NCBI GenBank assembly: GCA_031425695.1
Contig: JANPJV010000050.1
Span: 1 to 43,622 of the forward strand
DNA from: JANPJV01 sp031425695
GTDB taxonomy: Bacteria; Pseudomonadota; Gammaproteobacteria; Xanthomonadales; SZUA-5
Direction: 5' to 3'
DNA length: 43,622 nucleotides
The notes beneath the pieces are model-generated. The model did no database searches. It saw nothing but the letters and a program-made list of their open reading frames with translations, and was not told the DNA's origin. Below, piece after piece: positions 33,114 to 40,091 of the stretch. Positions within the stretch are counted from its first letter, which is position 1. Each line of letters starts with the position of its first letter. Both the position numbers and the translations under genes were made by a program.

Positions 33114-33215
33114 ATCCACAGATTACAAGGATGAACAGCGGATTTCGCGGATAGAAGCCAGGACCCTAGTCTTTAATCAGCGCTTGTCCGCTTTTCATCC
33201 ATGTAATCGGTGGAT
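33114..33215. repeat. 29-bp inverted repeat upstream of maeB
   Basis: The arms at 33114-33142 (atccacagattacaaggatg...) and 33187-33215 match as inverted repeats at about 26 of 29 positions, with a 44-base spacer. The sequence is less GC-rich than its surroundings. It lies between the divergently placed end of ampE and the maeB start, and it may be a small mobile or REP-like element. Confidence 0.75.
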
Positions 33216-33244
33216 TGCTGTTGCTGTGTTGCAGGCGCCTCGGC

Positions 33245-34132
33245 TCAGCTCGCCCAGCCCGCAATCACCACGACGGCGACCAGGGCCAGCCAGACGATGA
33301 GCACGCGCCAGAGCAGGCGGCGGGCTTCTTCGACGGCGACGTTGGGTACGGGGGCGCCGTCTTCGCTGGCGAATTCTTCCTCGTCGAGGTCGACGGCGGC
33401 GCGGGCGGTGGCCGACAGGAAGCCCAGGTCGAGATGGAAGAAGCCCTGGCCGTGGGCCTCATGGTGGCCGCGCCAGGCGCGCGCGACGGTGTCGAAATCC
33501 GAGGCGAGCGCGAGTGCCAGGGTCATCAGCTGTGCCGGCAGCCAGGCGAATGCCGCATGCAGGCGTTCGGCGGCCTCGACCTGCAGTACCGGCAGGCTGC
33601 CGCGCAGCTCGGCCGACTGTGCGAGCAGTTGCAGCAGGCGATACGCCAGCGCACCGGCGGGCCCGAAGGCGACGAACCAGAACAGCGGGGCAAACCAGCG
33701 CGTGAGGCCAGCTGCGAAGACCGCTTCGACGAGATCGGCACTGCGCGCATCGCGGCCTTCCGTATCCGAGCCGAGTGCGGCGAGCGCTTCGGCGCGTTCA
33801 CCGGCGGTTTCGGCGCGTGCGGCGCGGCGCGCATCGGCGTCGAGATCACGCGGGCCCCAGCACAGGAACAGGACCACCGTGCCATAGACGAAATTGAGCA
33901 GGCCCTTGAGCGCGTCATCCAGCACCCAGTCGATGAGGCCGGCAATGCCGACCAGCGGCACCAGGATCAGCGCCAGGCCAAACCCCCCGCGCCACCATTC
34001 GCGCTCGCCGAAGCGTGCTGCGAGGTAAGCAAGGTAGTCGCGCAGCCACAGGAACTGGCGCAGCCGGGTGAGTTCCGGCGCGACCGTCCCCAGCACCAGC
34101 ACGATCAGGATGGCGAGCAAAGCCAGGGCCAT
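33245..34132 (-). CDS. ampE: AmpE-like inner-membrane protein
   Basis: A 295-residue polytopic membrane protein of the AmpE/CobD-like family, linked in enterobacteria with beta-lactamase induction signalling beside AmpD. Hydrophobic segments are at ALALLAILIVLVLG, GFGLALILVPLVGIAGLI, GLLNFVYGTVVLFLCWGPR and the C-terminal LLWRVLIVWLALVAVVVIAG. Family-type motifs include LCWGPRDL and LTRWFAPLFWFVAFGPAGAL. The ATG at 34132 is preferred over the GTG two codons earlier, because ggagg lies seven bases before the ATG. No ampD is adjacent, so the role here is uncertain. Confidence 0.85.
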   Translation of the reverse strand: MALALLAILIVLVLGTVAPELTRLRQFLWLRDYLAYLAARFGEREWWRGGFGLALILVPLVGIAGLIDWVLDDALKGLLNFVYGTVVLFLCWGPRDLDADARRAARAETAGERAEALAALGSDTEGRDARSADLVEAVFAAGLTRWFAPLFWFVAFGPAGALAYRLLQLLAQSAELRGSLPVLQVEAAERLHAAFAWLPAQLMTLALALASDFDTVARAWRGHHEAHGQGFFHLDLGFLSATARAAVDLDEEEFASEDGAPVPNVAVEEARRLLWRVLIVWLALVAVVVIAGWAS

Positions 34133-34383
34133 CGACACGCCTCCGCACTCAAAGCGCTATTTGACCAGGGTTCGCGCGCAAGTGCGAACTCGAAGGTGGC
34201 CCGGGTACGCCGGAGGCGCACCGGGGCAGCGTCGAGCCGCCTAACGCACTTCGATGTGAAGAAGTCGTCGGCAGTCACAGCGACAGCGTAAACTAGCCGC
34301 TGCGGCCCCCCGCACCCCCTTGCCGATCGTCGCTCCCGCCCACCGGCGCTAGCGGCACTCACGACTCATGTAGAGGTTCCAAG

Positions 34384-34797
34384 ATGTTCGGAGACAAGAA
34401 AAATCCTATGAAGACCACCGCGCCTGGTGCCATCGAATCGCTGGTATTTGAGCGCATGAGCATCGTCGGCGACGTTCATTTTTCGGGCGGTCTGCAGGTC
34501 GAGGGCAAGATCAAGGGCACGGTCATTGCCGACGATTCCAGCGACGCCTTCCTGCACATTTCAGAACGTGGCAAGGTCGAGGGGCAGGTGCACGTGCCGC
34601 AGGCGGAGATCCACGGCGAGTTGCTCGGCGATGTCACGGCCGAACGCCTCAAGCTCGGCACCACCGCGCGCATTCGCGGCAACATCTATTACAAGGTGCT
34701 GGAAATGGCCGCCGGGGCTCAGATCAACGGCCAGATGGTGCACCAGGATGAACCGCGCAAGCAGCTGAGCAAGCCGGAGTCCGGCGTCGCCTCTTGA
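34384..34797 (+). CDS. Bactofilin (polymer-forming cytoskeletal protein)
   Basis: A 137-residue bactofilin. These proteins form nucleotide-free beta-helical filaments that position cell-wall enzymes or other partners at membranes. The core (about residues 20-115) shows the repeating beta-helix pattern with Gly turns: SIVGDVHFSGGLQVEGKIKG, HISERGKVEGQVHVPQAEIH, GELLGDVTAERLKLGTTARI and RGNIYYKVLEMAAGAQING. The short N- and C-terminal tails are unstructured, as usual. The ATG at 34384 follows tagagg. It is followed by erpA after 51 bases, probably in one operon. Confidence 0.93.
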   Translation: MFGDKKNPMKTTAPGAIESLVFERMSIVGDVHFSGGLQVEGKIKGTVIADDSSDAFLHISERGKVEGQVHVPQAEIHGELLGDVTAERLKLGTTARIRGNIYYKVLEMAAGAQINGQMVHQDEPRKQLSKPESGVAS

Positions 34798-34848
34798 AGC
34801 GCGCATGACCCGCACCCACATAGACGCTTCGAAACGACAGGCAGCCCG

Positions 34849-35190
34849 ATGAGCGCAAGCACCGACCAGATGCAGTTCACCAGCGCCGCCGCGCACAAGG
34901 TGCGCGAACTCATGGTCGACGAGGGCAACCCGGCGCTCAAGCTGCGCGTCTACATCCAGGGCGGTGGCTGTTCGGGCTTTCAGTACGGTTTCGGTTTCGA
35001 GGAAGACGGCCAGGATGACGATCTGGCGGTGGAGACCGATGGCGTCACCCTGATCGTCGATCCAGTGAGCCTGCAGTACCTGAGCGGCGCGGTCGTTGAC
35101 TACTCCGAGAGCCTGACTGGCGCGCAGTTCGTGATTCGCAACCCGAACGCGAAAACGACCTGCGGTTGCGGCTCGTCGTTCGGCGTCTGA
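34849..35190 (+). CDS. erpA: Iron-sulfur cluster insertion protein ErpA
   Basis: A-type carrier that delivers Fe-S clusters to apoproteins, for instance in isoprenoid synthesis. It has 113 residues. The three conserved Cys are present: one in QGGGCSGFQYGF and two in TTCGCGSSFGV. AAHKVRELMVDEGNPALKLR is the usual N-terminal helix and strand, and VDPVSLQYLSGAVVDY the central motif. The ATG at 34849 gives a standard length. Confidence 0.96.
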   Translation: MSASTDQMQFTSAAAHKVRELMVDEGNPALKLRVYIQGGGCSGFQYGFGFEEDGQDDDLAVETDGVTLIVDPVSLQYLSGAVVDYSESLTGAQFVIRNPNAKTTCGCGSSFGV

Positions 35191-35248
35191 GGCGAGTGGC
35201 ATCCTGGGTCGGCCAATTGCTCGGCGCCGGATTGCGGGACCTGAGCTA

Positions 35249-36187
35249 GTGGCTGCCGAACGCCGCAGCGCCCGCAACCTGTTCACCGGTATCCCGCTGG
35301 ACCGTTCTGCCGAATGGCGCGAACGTGCTGATCGTGGCGAGCTCGGCGCCAGTGTTGCCAGCGCGCTGGCGTTCCACATCAGCGCACGCGGCGAAGTGTT
35401 GATGGCTGGCGACTTGCTGGTCGATGCGGCGCTGGATTCCGCGCTCATCGGGCTGGGGGAGCAGGTTCTCTTCCTCGGCACCAGCAACGGCCGCGCAATC
35501 TTCGCGCGCGTGGCAGAGGATGCCGCGCGCGCCGGGCTCGAGATCGAACCGCAGCGCTGGGTGGATCTGCGGCTCGCCGCCACTCAATTGCCCGCCGCCG
35601 ATGCCGGTTACGCTGCCTACGCGCGCGCCTTGGTGCACTGGCATGCGCGCCATCGATTCTGCGGCGCGTGCGGCCATCCGACCACGGCGGAGTCGGGCGG
35701 CCATCGGCGTCGCTGCAGCAATCAGGCCTGCGCACTGGAGCATTTCCCGCGTCTCGACCCGGCCATCATCGTGCTGGTCGAGTTCGAGGGCCGCTGCCTG
35801 CTCGGCCGCCAGGCCAGCTGGCCATCGCTGCGCTACTCAGTGCTGGCAGGATTCGTCGAGCCTGGCGAGAGCCTGGAGGATGCGCTCCGGCGTGAAGTGG
35901 CGGAGGAGTCGGGCGCGATAGTCGTCGAATGCGACTACCACTCGTCGCAGCCGTGGCCGTTTCCGTCCAGCCTGATGCTCGGCTTCACCGCGCGCGCGGC
36001 CAGCGCCGATCTCACCTATGGCAGTGAGCTCGAACACGCGGCCTGGTATTCCCCGGCCGAGATGCTCGCCGCCGTCCGCGCCGGCGAGCTCAAGCTGCCG
36101 CCCAGGGTCTCGTTGTCCTCGCGCCTGATCGAGGACTGGTTTGAGGAACGTACCGGCACCAGCGCCGAGGTGCTGTTCCCGAAATAA
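35249..36187 (+). CDS. nudC: NAD(+) diphosphatase / NAD-capped RNA hydrolase
   Basis: Nudix enzyme that cleaves NADH or the NAD cap of RNA. The 312-residue protein has the zinc ribbon (CGACGHPTTAE and CSNQACALEHFPR), the Nudix box (GFVEPGESLEDALRREVAEESG) and the NudC-specific SQPWPFPSSLM motif that sets it apart from other Nudix proteins. The reading frame opens with GTG 35249 (MAAERRSARNLFTG) 58 bases after erpA, without a strong ribosome-binding site, so the exact start is less certain. A 19-bp inverted repeat begins two bases after the stop. Confidence 0.93.
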   Translation: MAAERRSARNLFTGIPLDRSAEWRERADRGELGASVASALAFHISARGEVLMAGDLLVDAALDSALIGLGEQVLFLGTSNGRAIFARVAEDAARAGLEIEPQRWVDLRLAATQLPAADAGYAAYARALVHWHARHRFCGACGHPTTAESGGHRRRCSNQACALEHFPRLDPAIIVLVEFEGRCLLGRQASWPSLRYSVLAGFVEPGESLEDALRREVAEESGAIVVECDYHSSQPWPFPSSLMLGFTARAASADLTYGSELEHAAWYSPAEMLAAVRAGELKLPPRVSLSSRLIEDWFEERTGTSAEVLFPK

Positions 36188-36188
36188 G

Positions 36189-36268
36189 TTTCGGTTTCGG
36201 TTTCGGTTGTCGGTTTGAGAGGGCAGCGTGGCGCCCGAGCTTTCCCGAAACCGAAACCGAAACCGAAA
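36189..36268. repeat. Inverted hexamer repeats (GGTTTC / GAAACC) between convergent genes
   Basis: A perfect 19-bp inverted repeat, tttcggtttcggtttcggt at 36189-36207 and its complement at 36250-36268, has a 42-base spacer. Each arm is a tandem array of a 6-base unit. It starts two bases after the nudC TAA and ends 14 bases before the stop of the converging DUF6776-like gene, a position that suits a two-way terminator. Confidence 0.9.
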
Positions 36269-36281
36269 GCCCAAACCCGCT

Positions 36282-37010
36282 TCACGCCCCCTTGGCGGTC
36301 GCTTCCTTCCACACGAACTCGCGTTCGACCGCGCCGCCACCGTCCGGGAGTACGCGGACCTTCACCGAGGCGGGAGTGAAGCCTTCCGGCAGCATGAGCA
36401 GGCCATTGATCTGCTGAAAGTATTTGAACGAGAACGGCAGGCTGGTTAAGTCGCTGCCGAGCTTGTCGAGGGCCAGGCGCACGCTGGCGCCGCCCTGGGT
36501 GCCGCCAACCGTGACTTCGATCTTGCCGGACGCGAGGCGATTGCGCTTCAGGTTCTGGCTCAGGGTGAGCGCGAACTGCCAGGCGCGTGCGTCCTCGGTG
36601 CGCTGGGCTTCGAAGCTGTGAACGGCCACGCCGGTCTGTTGCGAGCCGCCCTCCATCAGGCGCTGGTAGAAACCAAGATCGTTGCGCAGTGCCGCGATCT
36701 CGTCCTGGCGCGCGCCGAGCGAGGTCTGCAGCTCCTGGGCAGCGCGCTCGGCGACCTGCTCGCCGCGCTGGTGCTGGGCAACCTGTACCTCGAGCTTCGC
36801 GATCTGCGAACGCGCAGCCTCGAGTGCTTCGCGACTGTGCTCGAGCTCGATCGACACCGCGCCCAGTTGCGGCGCCAGGCCGGCGCGGACGAAATAGTAG
36901 AGCGCCCCCAGCGTTGCGCCCCAGGTAACGGCGATCAGCAGGCCGACGCGCCACGGCCGGCGCGGATCATGCGCGACCACCCGCAGGCGGCTGGGCGGAG
37001 CTGAGCTCAT
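36282..37010 (-). CDS. DUF6776-like inner-membrane coiled-coil protein
   Basis: A 242-residue protein with a short cytoplasmic N-terminus, one membrane segment (VGLLIAVTWGATLGALYYFV) and a long coiled coil (about 50-115, ELEHSREALEAARSQIAKLE and onward). A compact C-terminal domain follows (YQRLMEGGSQQTGVAVHSFE, FALTLSQNLKRNRLASGKIE, FSFKYFQQINGLLMLPEGF). It matches my memory of the DUF6776 family, whose members I recall upstream of bactofilin and erpA in Lysobacterales. Here it lies downstream and in opposite orientation. Its function is unknown. Confidence 0.72.
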   Translation of the reverse strand: MSSAPPSRLRVVAHDPRRPWRVGLLIAVTWGATLGALYYFVRAGLAPQLGAVSIELEHSREALEAARSQIAKLEVQVAQHQRGEQVAERAAQELQTSLGARQDEIAALRNDLGFYQRLMEGGSQQTGVAVHSFEAQRTEDARAWQFALTLSQNLKRNRLASGKIEVTVGGTQGGASVRLALDKLGSDLTSLPFSFKYFQQINGLLMLPEGFTPASVKVRVLPDGGGAVEREFVWKEATAKGA

Positions 37011-37258
37011 GGGCGGACAGATCGGTACAAGGGAACCTGCAATGGCTTGCGGTGCAGCGCGGCGGCACGTTTAGGGCACTTCACGGGTGCTGGCAACGGC
37101 TGAGTTGGCGGCGACTTATAGACGCGCTTTTGCGGCGCCCACAAGAGCTTGGGTGAAGTTGTTCATCCCCGCCTCGCAAACAAAGGTGTGGAACCTGGAG
37201 CGCGGGCTTTTGCAGCCGAAGCTGACTGGTATAGTCGATCCATTCAGCGGAGCTTGCC

Positions 37259-40030
37259 GTGCTGCCCAGGGATGACTCACAGCAAAACGCGGAACTGCGG
37301 CAGGCTTTTTTAAAGCACCTGCCACGGCGCGTGGATACGGTGCGCAAACGCGGCCATCGCGTCTGTCGCGGCGTGTGGGACGTCAATACGGTCACGCTGC
37401 TGTTCCAGGATGTGCAGGGTCTCGCTGGCGCTGCCGGGCGCTATGGCCTAGTTGACGCGAGCGAGCGCCTGTTCCAGATCGAGCAACTGCTGGCGCCTTT
37501 CATTCGCCAGTTGCGCATGCCGACCGCGGAAGATCGCAGCGCCATCGAAGCCTTGCTCGACGCACTCGCGGCGGCAGCCGAGCCTCCCGCGCCCACGGTG
37601 CGCAGCGCCCGCGATTTTATGGTGGCCGCGCCCGAAAAGCTGGTTTCCGGCAGCATTCCCATCGCGCTGACGCCGCCGGCCGAGTATTGGCGTCGCTTCA
37701 GCCATCGCGACGTGACCATGCTGAGCAGCGAGCACAGCGGGGAGGCTCCCAAGGTGCTGGCCTTGCGGGCCGCGCCGGGTGTCGATACCGGTCCGGCCGG
37801 AATGCCGAGCCTGACTGAGCTGTCGTCGCGTCTGGTCAATGCCACCTCGGTCTTTGGGCTGGAAGCCGCCCATGCCGATCACGACGAGCGCAAGCGCGTT
37901 GCTGCGGCGGCGCCGGTCGCGCCGGTCGCGCCGGCCCTGCCACCCGAAGTCGTGCGCGAAGTGGCCGCCGCCAAACCGGCGTTGCGCCCACGGACCGGGC
38001 GCGTGTTCTATCTCTCCGATATCGCGCCTTTCGGGCGCGAGCTCAGTGCCCAGGTCACCGGCTTCGGCTATGTGGTCGAGCGCCTGGAAAGCCCTGAAGA
38101 GCTCAAGGAGATGCTGGGATCGCTGGCGCCGGATCTAATCGTCATCGACAGCGGCTTCTTCGATCAGATCGAGCACCTCGGCGAGTTCGTCAAGCGGGTA
38201 CGTCAGCGCGTCCCGGGACGCTTGCCGCTGCTGGCTTTCTCCGAGAGCAATGATCTCAACGCGCGTCTCAAGGCGATGCGCGCCGGTGTCGACGCCTTCG
38301 TGCCGCTGCCGATGCCGGCGCACGAGGCGGCACTGCGCGTGCGCGAGCTCATGCAGGCCGAGGGCGACGATCCCTTCAAGGTGATGATCGTCGAGGACGA
38401 CCGCTCGCAAGCCATGTTCGCCGAGTCGGTGCTGCGCAAGGCCGGGATGGAGTGCCTCGCCGTCACCGAGCCGCTGGATACGCTGGAGAAGCTCGAGCGC
38501 TTCAAGCCTGACCTGATCCTGATGGATCTCTACATGCCGAATATCTCCGGCATGGAGCTCACCGCGATCATTCGCGAGCGCGATCAGTTCATCAACACGC
38601 CGATCGTGTTCCTTTCCGGCGAGCAGGATTCGGAGAAACATTTCGAGGCGCTTTCGGCCGGCGGTGATGATTTCCTGTCGAAGCCGATTCGTCCCAAGTT
38701 CCTGATCTCCGCGGTCACCAATCGCGCTCGCCGCGCCCGCCTGCTGGCGCGTAAACGCGTGCTCGATCCGAAGGATTCGACGACCGGGCTGTTCCACCGC
38801 ACCTTCGTCATCGATCGCTTGAACGACCTGCTCGCCAGCGAGGAGCGTGCGCAGCAGAGTGGCGGCGTGCTCTTCATCGAGATCGAAGGCGCGCAATCGC
38901 TGCGTGAGCTCAAAGGTCTGGTGGTCTACGAGCCACTCATGCGGCAAGTTGGCGCCACCATCGCCAGCTTCGCTCGTCCCGACGAGCTGGCCTCGCGCTA
39001 CGGCGACTCGAGCTTCCTGCTCCTGAGCCCCGCGCGCGATCTCGCCGAGCTGGAGAAGCTGGCGCGGCAGATGGTCGATGGTCTGGCGCAGGAACTGGTC
39101 GAGGTCGACCACCACAGCGTGCCGGTTTCCGGCCGCATCGGCATTGCCGGCTTCACGCCGCAGATCGCGGATGCCGCCGACATGTTGAATGCCGCGGAGC
39201 GTGCCTGTTCACGCGCCAAGCCGACGCCTGGCGCCAATGTGCAGATCTACAAGCCCGAGGTGATCGCGGGTACCGGCGGGATTGCCGACGCGATCCGGCG
39301 GGCGTTGGCGAGCGACGGCTTCCAGCTGCTGTTCCAACCGATCGTCTCGTTGCACTCGACTGGCGAGGAGCAGTACGAAGTGCTGTTGCGCCTGCGCGGC
39401 GATGCCGGCGAGATCATCGGCGCACAGGAAGTGATCGACGCCGCGCGCAAAGCCAACCTGGTCGCTGCCGTCGATCGCTGGTGCCTCGCGCAGTGCCTGC
39501 GCGTGATCGAGGATCGCAAGCGCCAGGGCCGTCCCGTACGCCTCTTCGTCAACCAGGCGGTCGAGAGCACGCTCGACGATGAACGCATTCCGTGGCTTCG
39601 GCAGCAGTTGGAGACGCGGCGCATCGCGCCGGATGCGCTCACCCTGGAGCTGCGCCTGTCGGACGTGCTCGCGCACATGCGCGAGGCACTCGCTTTCTTC
39701 GAGGCGATCCGCAAGCTCGGCGTCAAGGTGGTGGTCGACGAGTACGACGGCGGGCTCACCGCGCTGCAGTTGCTGAGCGTGGTTTCCGCCGACTACCTGA
39801 AGCTGTCGGACCGTTACACCAAGTCCAACGGCGGGGCCGAATATGCGAATGAGCTGCGCACGCTGGTGCGCGCCGCCCACGATGGCGGCAAGTATGTGAT
39901 CGCGGCCAAGGTCGAGACGGCGCAGAGCGCCGCATCGCTGTGGACCATGGGAGTGGATTTGATCCAGGGGAATTTCGTGCAACAGCCGGGCACCGAACTG
40001 GGTTTCGATTTCAGCGCTTCAGCGCTGTGA
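37259..40030 (+). CDS. Degenerate HPt-REC-REC-GGDEF-EAL signalling protein
   Basis: A 923-residue FimX-like cytoplasmic protein. The GTG start at 37259 follows ggag. The N-terminal ~95 residues resemble an HPt helix bundle, but the phosphorylatable His position is Gln50 (FQDVQGLAGAAG). REC1 (about 246-362) is atypical. REC2 (about 372-495) is canonical, with VMIVEDD, acceptor Asp near 421 in LILMDLYMP and Lys in LSKPIRP. The GGDEF domain (about 504-668) reads YGDSSF in place of GGDEF. The EAL domain (about 674-915) has YEVLLRL for EALLR, DEYDGGL for DDFGTG and AAKVET for AEGVET. Both catalytic sites are probably dead, so it is likely a c-di-GMP-binding or scaffold regulator controlled by phosphorylation of REC2. 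Confidence 0.9.
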   Translation: MLPRDDSQQNAELRQAFLKHLPRRVDTVRKRGHRVCRGVWDVNTVTLLFQDVQGLAGAAGRYGLVDASERLFQIEQLLAPFIRQLRMPTAEDRSAIEALLDALAAAAEPPAPTVRSARDFMVAAPEKLVSGSIPIALTPPAEYWRRFSHRDVTMLSSEHSGEAPKVLALRAAPGVDTGPAGMPSLTELSSRLVNATSVFGLEAAHADHDERKRVAAAAPVAPVAPALPPEVVREVAAAKPALRPRTGRVFYLSDIAPFGRELSAQVTGFGYVVERLESPEELKEMLGSLAPDLIVIDSGFFDQIEHLGEFVKRVRQRVPGRLPLLAFSESNDLNARLKAMRAGVDAFVPLPMPAHEAALRVRELMQAEGDDPFKVMIVEDDRSQAMFAESVLRKAGMECLAVTEPLDTLEKLERFKPDLILMDLYMPNISGMELTAIIRERDQFINTPIVFLSGEQDSEKHFEALSAGGDDFLSKPIRPKFLISAVTNRARRARLLARKRVLDPKDSTTGLFHRTFVIDRLNDLLASEERAQQSGGVLFIEIEGAQSLRELKGLVVYEPLMRQVGATIASFARPDELASRYGDSSFLLLSPARDLAELEKLARQMVDGLAQELVEVDHHSVPVSGRIGIAGFTPQIADAADMLNAAERACSRAKPTPGANVQIYKPEVIAGTGGIADAIRRALASDGFQLLFQPIVSLHSTGEEQYEVLLRLRGDAGEIIGAQEVIDAARKANLVAAVDRWCLAQCLRVIEDRKRQGRPVRLFVNQAVESTLDDERIPWLRQQLETRRIAPDALTLELRLSDVLAHMREALAFFEAIRKLGVKVVVDEYDGGLTALQLLSVVSADYLKLSDRYTKSNGGAEYANELRTLVRAAHDGGKYVIAAKVETAQSAASLWTMGVDLIQGNFVQQPGTELGFDFSASAL

Positions 40031-40091
40031 ACGTGAGCATCGCTTCGCGGATGAATCGATTCGAACGTTGACCGCGTTCAGGGAGTAACAC

